Position numbers and translations under genes: made by a program
The notes under the pieces: generated by a model
What the model was told of the DNA's origin: nothing
Databases searched by the model: none
What the model saw: only the letters and a program-made list of their open reading frames with translations
NCBI GenBank assembly: GCA_030429345.1
Contig: JAUIFJ010000054.1
Span: 1 to 14,666, forward strand
Length of the DNA: 14,666 nucleotides
Source: a bacterium
GTDB taxonomy: Bacteria; CAIWAD01
Reading direction: 5' to 3'
In this document: piece by piece, positions 1 to 7,146 of the stretch
Layout: each line of letters begins with the position of its first letter
How positions within the stretch are numbered: position 1 is the stretch's first letter

Positions 1-2
1 TT

Positions 3-110
3 TCAGTTTCAATCTTCGAGAAAGCCAAGCTCGGAAGCGCCTTCGCCGACTTCGACTACACAAACTCACTGCATGGGGATCCTAACCAACTGAAATTATT
101 CGAGTTTTAA
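3..110 (+). CDS. 3' end of an unidentified protein (truncated by window edge)
   Basis: An open frame enters from the left edge and ends at TAA 108-110, leaving 35 codons. The visible peptide is mixed polar and hydrophobic and protein-like (FEKAKLGSAFADFDY, then ending NQLKLFEF). The other two forward frames stop at 85-92. I do not recognise the protein. A C-terminus of this style occurs in several families, including some transposases, so an insertion-sequence remnant is possible but unproven. It is convergent with the minus-strand gene ending at 413. That it is a real coding end is inferred only from peptide composition. Confidence 0.4.
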   Translation, partial: SVSIFEKAKLGSAFADFDYTNSLHGDPNQLKLFEF

Positions 111-120
111 CCGGACACTA

Positions 121-313
121 GTGGGTCAAGCCACGGGATGACAGGCTTGGGGGCCGCGGATGGGCAGGGCTGTGAGACAACAGGATGACAGGCACTCCGG
201 TCTGCGACGCGGACAAGGATCCCGTGGTCAAGCCACGGGATGACACACGTGCGGGCCGCAGGATGACAGCCCTGAGGGCATGGAATGACAGCCCTGGGGA
301 CTGCGGGATGACA
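121..313. repeat. Cluster of palindromic/tandem GGATGACA repeat units
   Basis: The octamer GGATGACA occurs at 136, 183, 238, 261 and 306, with a one-base variant (GAATGACA) at 283. The last four units are spaced 22-23 bases apart. The first and third are preceded by a hairpin arm pair: the clearest is ATCCCGTGG-TCAAG-CCACGGGAT at 219-241, a perfect 9-bp stem with a 5-base loop, and a shorter version lies at 121-134. The array lies between two convergent gene ends. This looks like an intergenic palindromic repeat family, possibly also acting as a transcription barrier. It lacks the regular long spacers of a CRISPR. Confidence 0.7.
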
Positions 314-341
314 GGCTTGGGGACCAAAGGCCCTTCTTCTT

Positions 342-385
342 CCCCGTGTTCCCTGTCTCCTCCGCGGCCTCCGTGCGAGCTCTTC
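342..385. repeat. Dispersed 44-bp repeat, copy A
   Basis: By hand alignment 37 of 44 bases match copy B at 8551-8594, with no gaps. The last 17 bases, CTCCGTGCGAGCTCTTC, are identical, and six of the seven mismatches are transitions. It lies between the GGATGACA array and the stop of the secreted protein gene at 413. Read on the minus strand it is an ACGGAG-rich tract. Confidence 0.7.
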
Positions 386-412
386 GTATACAACCCCTGA
401 CCGCGAACTCTT

Positions 413-1291
413 CTAGTCCGAAGGAAACATCCCCGGATCCGGCGTGCCCACGGTGTGGACCTGCATGCGCCAGGTCTTGTTGATGCCGTCGGTATGGGGC
501 AGGGTGAAGGGCGGCACCAGCAGGACATCCGGCTGCAGGGTCTCGGCCAGCAGCTGCGGGAAGGGCTGGTACTGCCTCAGGCCGAAGAGGCGATACCCCA
601 GGGCGTGTGGCACGGGCTGCCAGTGCACGCGCAGGGAATCCCCGCCCAGGTGGTGGATCTCGACCTGGGCCGGAGGCACGTCCAGCGGAAAATCCAGTTC
701 CGCCTGCAGATGGTAGAAACCGCCGTCCCCGAAGGCGCCGTCGACGACGACATAGTAGAAGCCGGGCATCAGGTTGCATTCCAGGTCGCTGGCGAAAGGC
801 AGGTCACACAGACCGGTCGGAGAGTCGTCGTTGACGGCCATCGTCACCAGCTGCTCGTCCAGCACGGCCAGCGAGGTGTTGTAGCTGGTCTGCGAGAAAC
901 AGGTGCTCAGACGGATCACCGCCGGCTGCTCGATGAAGAAGGAATACCAGCTGTCCTCGCCCTCGAAACTGCCCTGTTCGAAGCCCAGGTCGCAGTAGAA
1001 GCGCACTTCGCGGCTGCCGCCGCTGCTGGTCGGCGGACCGCTGTAGGTATTTCCCTTGCCCCCGGTCGTGCCTTCGCGGTCGTCCACATCCTGGTATTCG
1101 ACGACATCCAGCGGCTCGGCCTCCGCCGGCCCCGCGCCGCCGTCGCGTTGGTCCCGGGTCTCCTCCTGCTGGATGCGCGGAGTGTCCAGTTCCTGGCCGC
1201 TCTCCGCTGCGGGCCCCTGGGCGGAATCCGCCACAGACAGGGAGGCGGCAGCCGCCAGCCAGAGAGCCAGCAGTCCAAATCGTACGCTCAT
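413..1291 (-). CDS. Secreted protein with PPC-like and FnIII-like domains
   Basis: This 292-aa protein begins at ATG 1289-1291, behind AGGAAG six bases upstream; the frame stays open further upstream but without a signal. Residues 1 to about 22 form a Sec signal peptide (MSVRFGLLALWLAAAASLSVA). A Gln/Glu/Gly-rich linker runs to about 95. Residues 97-205 look like a pre-peptidase C-terminal (PPC-like) beta-sandwich: a SWYSFFIEQPAVIRLSTC stretch, a conserved-looking NTSLAVLD, and MPGFYYVVVDG. Residues 207-290 resemble a fibronectin type III module (VEIHHLGGDSLRVHWQPV, GYRLFGLRQ). The module names come from general pattern, not a profile search. No catalytic domain is visible. It is separated from the upstream oxidase by about 240 bases, so probably has its own transcript. 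A role outside the inner membrane is inferred; substrate and partner are unknown. Confidence 0.8.
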   Translation of the reverse strand: MSVRFGLLALWLAAAASLSVADSAQGPAAESGQELDTPRIQQEETRDQRDGGAGPAEAEPLDVVEYQDVDDREGTTGGKGNTYSGPPTSSGGSREVRFYCDLGFEQGSFEGEDSWYSFFIEQPAVIRLSTCFSQTSYNTSLAVLDEQLVTMAVNDDSPTGLCDLPFASDLECNLMPGFYYVVVDGAFGDGGFYHLQAELDFPLDVPPAQVEIHHLGGDSLRVHWQPVPHALGYRLFGLRQYQPFPQLLAETLQPDVLLVPPFTLPHTDGINKTWRMQVHTVGTPDPGMFPSD

Positions 1292-1336
1292 AGATCTTCC
1301 TGAGAGTTGGTGTTCCGGGGACCTTCCAAGAAAGGC

Positions 1337-1364
1337 AAAGCCCGGGCGTTGGAGCAAGGGCTTT
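1337..1364 (-). terminator. Possible terminator after the oxidase gene
   Basis: AAAGCCC (1337-1343) and GGGCTTT (1358-1364) form a 7-bp stem with a 14-base loop. On the minus strand it is followed by a pyrimidine-rich stretch (GCCTTTCTTGG). It lies between the oxidase stop (1529) and the start of the secreted protein gene (1291), where an operon end is expected. The loop is long and the T-tract interrupted. A second hairpin, CGTTTC-AGGC-GAAACG at 1525-1540, overlaps the oxidase stop codon itself. Confidence 0.35.
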
Positions 1365-1528
1365 CTTCGCTTCAGCCAAAAGGAATGGATCGAAGGGAAT
1401 CCTGCATGGGGGGTTCTCGGAGGAGATTCGCAATGAATGCGATGCGGGCCGTGCCAGGAAAGAACTACGCCTCAGGCAGGAAACGCTGCGCTTGGCCAGG
1501 AGGGCCAGGCGTGGCAAACCGCTTCGTT

Positions 1529-2728
1529 TCAGGCGAAACGTGCGGGATCCGCCCAGGCGGGCAGGGAGGAGTCGTCCTGCAGGGCCCGGGCCACCCGGTG
1601 CGCCCATTCCGGGATCTGGCAGAGGCCGCAGCCGTTGAACCCCGCCAGCACCCAGGACAGGGTATGCCCCGGCAGACGACCGGCCAGCGGCAGGCCATCC
1701 GGCGTGAAGGCCATCTGCCCGGTCCAGGAACCGGCGGTGCGGGCGGCGGCCAGCTTGGGGAAACTGCGGCGGCGGAACTCTTCCAGGGCGGCGTGGACAG
1801 CGGGATCCGGCTCGGGCGCTTCTCGCTCGAGCCCCTGCCCGGGCGCCTGGTCCCGGCAGCCGCCGATCAGCACATGCCCCTTTTCGCCCTGGCGCCAGTA
1901 TTCGGCTCCCTCGCGGCTGTACATCGGCAGGACAAAGACCTTGCGCTCGGGTTCCGTCATCATAATCTGGCCCTGGACCGACCGCACCCGCCCTTCGAGC
2001 AGGGGAAACAGCCGTGGCACACGAGCGCCGGCGCAGCAGAAGAGCTGCCGGGCGCGCAGCTCGCCGGAATCCGTCCGCAGATGAACCCAGCCGCCCTCCT
2101 CGCGAATCTGTGATACACCTTCCCCTGCGTAGCTTCCGCCCGTATCACGAAACTTCTGCAGCGTGGTCCAGACCAGGGCTGCCGGATGCAGCGTCGCATC
2201 GCCGGGCTGGTGCAGCGCGCCGTGGAAGGGCGAGGCCCCGTAGCGCTTGGTCAGCTGGTCCGCGGTCCAGAATTCGGCCTCGAAGCCGTCCTCCTGCAGC
2301 AGGCGCGCCGACTGCTCCAGCTGCCTGCGCTCGCGGTCGCCTGCGGCGCAGGCCAGCGAACCGGTCTGCATGTATTGTACACGGCTGCGGCAGTCGGCCA
2401 GTTCCTCGCCCAGGCGTTTCATCGAGGCCTCGACCAGTTCCCGCGCCTCGCGCGCCCGTTCCCGGCCCAGAATGTCGACGGCCCGCGCGTAGGGCCAGCT
2501 CAGGGCTGCCACCAGCTGCCCGGCGTTGCGGCCGGAAGCGCCGGCGGCAGGATGCGCCTCTTCCAGCAGCAGCACTTCCCGTCCCTGCCGCGCCAGCTCG
2601 AGGGCCAGCCAGCTGCCGGCCAGTCCCGCGCCGACGACCAGGCATTCGACGGAATCCGGCAAGGCGTCCTGGGGAAAGTCGGGGCGGTCCTCGAGCCAGA
2701 GGGGGGTTTGTGTGACAAGGCCGGACAT
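1529..2728 (-). CDS. FAD-dependent oxidoreductase, DAO (D-amino-acid/amine oxidase) family
   Basis: This 399-aa protein has the usual length for a single-domain DAO-family flavoenzyme. An N-terminal Rossmann motif for FAD is at residues 29-57: VECLVVGAGLAGSWLALELA with GxGxxG at 33-38 and an acidic residue ending the second strand (LLLEE). GASGRNAGQL (about 63-72) is the second conserved FAD-contacting stretch in the glycine/sarcosine/gamma-glutamylputrescine oxidase group. The C-terminal part has FTPDGLPLAGRLPG and GFNGCGL, the usual FAD-closing region. The expected reaction is oxidative deamination of a primary or secondary amine or amino acid; the substrate cannot be read from sequence. 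Its ATG shares one base with the stop of the upstream envelope gene (TGATG at 2726-2730), so translation is probably coupled. PuuB-like and glycine-oxidase-like activities are both possible. Confidence 0.85.
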   Translation of the reverse strand: MSGLVTQTPLWLEDRPDFPQDALPDSVECLVVGAGLAGSWLALELARQGREVLLLEEAHPAAGASGRNAGQLVAALSWPYARAVDILGRERAREARELVEASMKRLGEELADCRSRVQYMQTGSLACAAGDRERRQLEQSARLLQEDGFEAEFWTADQLTKRYGASPFHGALHQPGDATLHPAALVWTTLQKFRDTGGSYAGEGVSQIREEGGWVHLRTDSGELRARQLFCCAGARVPRLFPLLEGRVRSVQGQIMMTEPERKVFVLPMYSREGAEYWRQGEKGHVLIGGCRDQAPGQGLEREAPEPDPAVHAALEEFRRRSFPKLAAARTAGSWTGQMAFTPDGLPLAGRLPGHTLSWVLAGFNGCGLCQIPEWAHRVARALQDDSSLPAWADPARFA

Positions 2729-4920
2729 CAGAAGCGGACCCCTTCCAGCAGGGCGTCGATGGCCGTGCTGTCCGGCGCGCTCAGCGGAAAGACCAGGGGC
2801 ACGCGCAAGGTGTCGGAGTGGTCGCCGCGCTCCAGATCCGAAGGATAGCCCCAGGTCAGCAGCTGGGCCAGGATCTCGATGGTCTCCACCGCCTCTGCGC
2901 CGAAACTGGTGTCGGCGGGGGCCAGCTGCGTATACACCGGCAGGCCGTCATGCCCCAGCACCAGGGACAGCTCCGCCTCTCCGACCGGCTGGTTCTCCTT
3001 GAAGAAGGCCTGGCAGACCCCGGCCAGCAGATCCGTCCGGTAGCTCGCTGTATCACGAAGGACCCAGCTGTAGCGGTCCTCGACGAAGGCGAAGCCCTTT
3101 TCGACTTCCTTGCGGGCCTTCTTGTAGCGCTTGCGGTCGAAGCGCAGCTGCAGGTAGCCCCGCTGGATCCAGCCCGCGCCGGGCACGCCCCCGGCCTGCA
3201 GGGCCAGCTCGGGCAGCTGCTCGAGCGCGTGCTCCGCGAAGTCGTAGCCTTCGGGGTCCTCCAGCAGCACTTCCTGTTCGACAAGGGCGCCGGAGGAATC
3301 GATCGCCACGCGCAGCAGGGTCTCGCCCGCCCAATGGAAGCGCTTGGCCTTGCGGGGAAAGGACAGCCTCTTGACCAGCTTCTTCGGATCCAGTGCAGAC
3401 GTGATACGCTGCCGATCGCCCATCAGGCTGTCCAGGAAGGGATCGCCGTCCGCGCCGTTGGCGTACCAGGGGTCCAGGTTGCTGCGGAAGACCGGGAAGT
3501 GCAGGCTGAAGAGCAGTCGCCCGGGGACCAGCTCTTCGGCCAGGGAACCCGGGGAGTAGTTGAGGCTGTTCACCACCTCGATGGCGTAGTCCTTCAGACC
3601 CAGGCCGACGGGGTACTCGTCCAGCACCAGGCTGCGCTCGAGTCTGCCCCGCGGCCCGATGTCCAGGGCCATGACCACGAAGCCGGGCTGTTCCAGGAAG
3701 CGCGAGCGGTTGTAGTTGCGCAGGAGCCGGTCGACCTTGCCCTGGTTGTCGGCGAACCCGGGCGGCAGGTCCAGGTAGCTGAAGAGATAGCGCGAGGTGT
3801 CCGCGGAGACCTGCGCCACCAGGTCGATCCGCAGGCTGTCTGCCGGGACTTCCAGCGAATCGGCCGGCAGCTCCTCTTCCGGGCTTTCGCTCAGGGCGCC
3901 AAGGGAGTTGCCGATCTCGACCAGTTCGGCATCGGCAAGGGACCAGGCGGCGAGCACGCCGCGTGATCCGCTCAGCAGGACGCGGCCCGGTTCGGCCAGC
4001 GCGCTGGTGAAGAGCAGGGTGCGATCCAGCGTGTCCTCGGCAGCCAGGCCTTCGTGGAAGACCTTGATCCTTCCCTCGCTGCCTCCGATGAGCCAGCCGC
4101 CGGTCCAGCGCTCCAGGCACCAGGCCTCGCCCCAGCCGGGTTCGTTGAGGGTCGTCCACGAGCCGTCGGGCTCCAGGCGCTGCAGCCAGCCGTCTTCGGC
4201 CAGCACCAGCAGGCCCCGCGGGTCGCTGCGCAGGGCGACCAGGTCGCTGTAGCTGCGACGCGGAATGCGCTCCCAGGACCCAGCGGTCCGGCTGCGGAAG
4301 AGAAAGCCCCCCGTGCCGGCCAGGTACCAGTCGCCTTCATGGAATTCCAGCGCCAGGAAGCGGGCCTTCACGGGCGGAGCCTGGCGGGTCCAGCTGCGGC
4401 CGCCGTCCATGCTTCGGGCCAGCAGGCCCTTTTCGCCGGCCAGCCAGCCTTCGCCGCCGTTGAAGCGCAGGGCGGCAATGCTGCCCGCCGAGTCCAGCTC
4501 CACGCGGCGCAGGGAATCACGCTGCACGATGTATACGCGCCCCGAGTCGCCGACGACGACAGTGCGACCCGAAAAGGCGATGGCGTTCAGCCCGATGAGC
4601 GAATCCGCGCCCGGCAGGCGGTTCCAGAGACTGTCGCCGGCACTCCAGGCCACCAGGCCCGAATCTCCGCAGATCCAGCGCCGGCTGGCGGAACGGGTCA
4701 GATCGGTCAGCAGCGGGCCCTGGCGGCGAAGCGGGGCCAGGGATGCCAGGCTGTCCTGCAGCAGGCTGTCGAGGGCCAGGCTGTCCAGCGCCAGGCTGTC
4801 GGAAGCAGGAATCTCGTCGCCCTCGCCGGAGGGATCGTCCTGGGCAATGGCCAGTCCCAGTGTTCCGGCCAGCAGCAGCCCCAGGCAGAGCAGCCGCAGT
4901 TTGAAATCACGGATCCTCAT
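2728..4920 (-). CDS. Envelope protein: N-terminal beta-propeller plus three TonB-C-like modules
   Basis: This 730-aa protein has a signal peptide at residues 1-26 (hydrophobic LLCLGLLLAGTLGLAIA). A Ser/Leu/Asp repeat (40-62) follows, encoded by a 15-bp tandem repeat. Residues 78-330 contain repeating short strands with WLAGEKGLLARS, DGGRSWT and GTGGFLFRS, the style of YCF48/BNR-type beta-propellers. Residues 408-476, 528-595 and 640-712 each follow the TonB C-terminal layout: hydrophobic strand, DxxG turn, helix, then a strand ending in F (LRVAIDSSGALVEQEVLLED in the second). No other membrane segment is seen, so it is inferred to be periplasmic or lipid-exposed. The SD-like AGGAG overlaps the stop of the upstream Omp85-like gene, 7 bases away. 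Domain names are by eye; the propeller is more certain than the triple TonB-C assignment. Function is unknown, but pairing with an Omp85 barrel points to the outer membrane. Confidence 0.7.
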   Translation of the reverse strand: MRIRDFKLRLLCLGLLLAGTLGLAIAQDDPSGEGDEIPASDSLALDSLALDSLLQDSLASLAPLRRQGPLLTDLTRSASRRWICGDSGLVAWSAGDSLWNRLPGADSLIGLNAIAFSGRTVVVGDSGRVYIVQRDSLRRVELDSAGSIAALRFNGGEGWLAGEKGLLARSMDGGRSWTRQAPPVKARFLALEFHEGDWYLAGTGGFLFRSRTAGSWERIPRRSYSDLVALRSDPRGLLVLAEDGWLQRLEPDGSWTTLNEPGWGEAWCLERWTGGWLIGGSEGRIKVFHEGLAAEDTLDRTLLFTSALAEPGRVLLSGSRGVLAAWSLADAELVEIGNSLGALSESPEEELPADSLEVPADSLRIDLVAQVSADTSRYLFSYLDLPPGFADNQGKVDRLLRNYNRSRFLEQPGFVVMALDIGPRGRLERSLVLDEYPVGLGLKDYAIEVVNSLNYSPGSLAEELVPGRLLFSLHFPVFRSNLDPWYANGADGDPFLDSLMGDRQRITSALDPKKLVKRLSFPRKAKRFHWAGETLLRVAIDSSGALVEQEVLLEDPEGYDFAEHALEQLPELALQAGGVPGAGWIQRGYLQLRFDRKRYKKARKEVEKGFAFVEDRYSWVLRDTASYRTDLLAGVCQAFFKENQPVGEAELSLVLGHDGLPVYTQLAPADTSFGAEAVETIEILAQLLTWGYPSDLERGDHSDTLRVPLVFPLSAPDSTAIDALLEGVRF
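4747..4800 (-). repeat. 15-bp tandem repeat coding DSLxx
   Basis: CAGGCTGTC recurs at 4747, 4762, 4777 and 4792, exactly 15 bases apart. It encodes the Asp-Ser-Leu repeats just after the signal peptide of the propeller/TonB-C-like protein. As an in-frame microsatellite-like tract its copy number could vary between strains without breaking the gene. Confidence 0.8.
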
Positions 4921-4927
4921 CGGACTC

Positions 4928-6286
4928 CTAGAAACTCTGTCCTGTCTTCACGTAAAACAACAGACCGGCATCCGACCCCCAGGCCAGATCCGCCGAGAGC
5001 ACATCCACATAGGGCACGAAGAAGCGCAGCCCGGCACCCAGCGCTCCGCGGAAGCCCTTGCTGCCTTCCATGTCGGTCTGCCAGGTCTGCCCGCCATCGG
5101 CGAAGAGCACCCCGCCGACCTCCAGGTCCCAGCGCTGGAAGAGGATCCGTTTCGGCAAAAGGGGGAAACGCCCTTCGAGCTTGCCGATCCAGCGGGTCCA
5201 GCCCGTGAGGGCGCCATTCTCCACTCCGCGCACCAGGGGATGCCCTCCCAGGGTCAGCTTCATGTACTCGGCCCGCCGCGCGGGGTCCCCCAGGAAAGAG
5301 GCAGCCCCGGCGTAGGCCCCCAGCACCAGGGGCCCCAGGTCCTTGTAGCGACTCAGCCCGACCGTGAAGCGGCTCCCCTGCGGCTGCCGTTTCCCGGCCA
5401 GGCCGAAAAACCAGGCGTCGGCGTAGAAGCGCCCCCCGCGCCGGGGATTGATGTGAATGTCGGTGGTATTCAGAACGCTTCCAAACGCGCAGGAAAAGAA
5501 CTGGTCCCGGCCCGCGGGATGCACGGTCGTCGGCTCGTTGTTGAAGCGGCCGGCCTCCAGCCGGTACCAGGCCGGTTCCAGGTAGACGCTGAAGCGTGGA
5601 TCCAGGAAGGGCTCGATGCGCGTGCCGAGCAGGGTCGAGCGGCGCTCGAACTCCTGGCGGCGGCCCTCCTCGATGCGTGTCACAGGCCGTTCGTGATGCT
5701 CGGCGAAAAGTGCCAGCCGCTGCCGCCGCCCCAGGAACCAGGGCTCCACGTAGCGCAGCTCCACACTGCGGGCATAGCCCGTCTTGCCGGAGGCCGCCAG
5801 CTGGCGCCCCATGCCGCCCAGGTTGCGCTGCAGGACTCCGGCGCCGTAGCTCCACTGGTCGACCTCGTCGCCCGGCACCAGCAGGGGCAGGAAAAGAAAA
5901 CGCGGGCGCTCGCGCATGGCGTAGATCACGTCGACGCTGTGATCCAGCGTGTCCGGTGTCACGGTCACCACCAGGCGCGCGAAGAGGCGCGTGTTCTTCA
6001 GGTTGTTGCCGTCCTGGACCAGGGCCGCGTCCGAGTAGAGGTCGCCGGTCTCCATCTCCAGCTCGCGGCGCAGGGCCTCTTCCCGTGTGACCTCCAGCCC
6101 GCTGAAGCGGATCGCCTTGACCGGCCACTCGCTCCAGTCCTCCGGAATCATGTAGGACAGGCTGTCCTCGGGAAAGACCTGCGGTGCGAGCTGCACTTGC
6201 GCGGCCTGCAAGGTCGTCGCCAGCAGCAGGAGCAGAAGCAGCGACGCGGGCTGCACAGGCGCGGGCTGCATTGGCGCGGGCTTCAC
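4928..6286 (-). CDS. Omp85-family outer-membrane protein with one POTRA domain
   Basis: This 452-aa protein starts at GTG 6284-6286, overlapping the PNP stop as GTGA; ATG at 6269-6271 is an alternative five residues in. The N-terminus is a signal peptide with a Leu run (SLLLLLLLATTLQA) after Pro/Ala/Gln repeats. Residues 55-127 resemble a POTRA domain (VKAIRFSGLEVTREEALRRE, then NTRLFARLVVTVTPD). From about 145 alternating strands form a 16-strand-size barrel region, with LVRGVENG (351-358) at the place of the VRGF/Y loop motif and a C-terminal aromatic ending (LLFYVKTGQSF) typical of outer-membrane barrels. BamA and TamA have more POTRA domains, so this is a short Omp85 relative; the role (assembly, secretion or lipid transfer) is not determinable. 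Followed 7 bases later by the propeller/TonB-C-like gene. Confidence 0.8.
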   Translation of the reverse strand: MKPAPMQPAPVQPASLLLLLLLATTLQAAQVQLAPQVFPEDSLSYMIPEDWSEWPVKAIRFSGLEVTREEALRRELEMETGDLYSDAALVQDGNNLKNTRLFARLVVTVTPDTLDHSVDVIYAMRERPRFLFLPLLVPGDEVDQWSYGAGVLQRNLGGMGRQLAASGKTGYARSVELRYVEPWFLGRRQRLALFAEHHERPVTRIEEGRRQEFERRSTLLGTRIEPFLDPRFSVYLEPAWYRLEAGRFNNEPTTVHPAGRDQFFSCAFGSVLNTTDIHINPRRGGRFYADAWFFGLAGKRQPQGSRFTVGLSRYKDLGPLVLGAYAGAASFLGDPARRAEYMKLTLGGHPLVRGVENGALTGWTRWIGKLEGRFPLLPKRILFQRWDLEVGGVLFADGGQTWQTDMEGSKGFRGALGAGLRFFVPYVDVLSADLAWGSDAGLLFYVKTGQSF

Positions 6287-7134
6287 GAGGTGGCCGTTTC
6301 CCCGGAAGGACGGAAGCGCGAAAGGCCTTCGCGCACCAGGCGCAGGAAGTCCTCACGCACTTCGGCGGCAGTGTCGGTCACTTCCGTGTGATCCAGGGCC
6401 TGGGCCGAGAGGCCGGCGGCCATGTTCGTCACACAGCTGATCGAGGCCACCGGCAGGCCCAGGTGGCGGGCGGCGATCAGTTCGGGAATCGTGCTCATGC
6501 CGACCACATCGGCGCCCAGGCGCTGCAGCATGCGGATCTCCGCCGGCGTCTCGTAGCTGGGGCCGCTCAGGCCGGCCATCACGCCGGTCTTCAGGCCGAT
6601 GCCCAGGTCGAGGGCTGTCTCACGCAGCAAGCGGTTGAAGGCGGGATCGGTGGGAGCGCTCATGTCCGGGAAGCGCGGGCCGAGCTCCGGGTCGTTGACC
6701 CCCCGCAGGGGATTGCGGAACATGAGGTTGATCTGGTCGTCGAGCAGGACCAGGTCCCCCGGGGACAGCAGGCGATTGATCGCGCCGACGGCGTTGGTCG
6801 TCAGCAGCACCCGGCAGCCGAGGGCGTGACACAGGCGCACGGGCAGCGCCACCTGCTCCTGCGTATACCCCTCGTAGCCGTGCACGCGGCCGGCGAAGGC
6901 CAGCAGGGGCAGGCCCTCCAGCTCGCCCGCCACCAGGCGGCCGGCGTGTCCGGGAACCGTGCTCGGCGGAAAGCCGGGAATGCGGTCGAAGGGCAGGGAA
7001 CGGACCTTGTCCATGCGCTCGGCGACGACGCCCAGGCCGCTGCCGAGCACGACGGCGCGGTCGGGGATCTCGCCCAGGGCCTCCTGTACGACACGGGCGG
7101 CCTGAAGGACGGAGCTGCGGGTCTGCGAATCCAT
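6283..7134 (-). CDS. punA: Purine nucleoside phosphorylase (trimeric PNP family)
   Basis: This 283-aa protein matches the trimeric PNP/MTAP family in length and motifs. VVLGSGLG (28-35) binds phosphate; GRVHGYEGY (about 82-90) and TNAVGAIN (about 113-120) are present; GPSYETPAEIRMLQRLGADV is followed by VGMSTIPELIAARHLGLPV. The Glu of GPSYET and the Asn in CVTN correspond to the human PNP residues that select 6-oxopurines, so inosine and guanosine are the likely substrates, cleaved with phosphate to base and ribose-1-phosphate in the cytoplasm. ATG 7132-7134 has AAGGA five or six bases upstream. It begins 12 bases after the nucleoside transporter stop, so uptake and phosphorolysis are made together. 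Its stop overlaps the Omp85-like start (GTGA). MTAP activity is less likely from the purine-site residues. Confidence 0.92.
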   Translation of the reverse strand: MDSQTRSSVLQAARVVQEALGEIPDRAVVLGSGLGVVAERMDKVRSLPFDRIPGFPPSTVPGHAGRLVAGELEGLPLLAFAGRVHGYEGYTQEQVALPVRLCHALGCRVLLTTNAVGAINRLLSPGDLVLLDDQINLMFRNPLRGVNDPELGPRFPDMSAPTDPAFNRLLRETALDLGIGLKTGVMAGLSGPSYETPAEIRMLQRLGADVVGMSTIPELIAARHLGLPVASISCVTNMAAGLSAQALDHTEVTDTAAEVREDFLRLVREGLSRFRPSGETATS

Positions 7135-7146
7135 TGTCTTCCTTGG

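Noticed and set aside
121-313. CRISPR array
   Set aside because: Units are 8-13 conserved bases with irregular distances and partly repeated spacers, with no cas genes in the window.
455-1303. Plus-strand 282-codon open frame
   Set aside because: Complement of the secreted PPC/FnIII-like gene, which has a signal peptide and SD in its favour.
4265-6391. Plus-strand 708-codon open frame
   Set aside because: Antisense to the Omp85-like and propeller genes in high-GC DNA; its composition (Arg/Pro/Ser/Gln rich) lacks motifs, while the minus-strand frames carry clear domains and ribosome sites.
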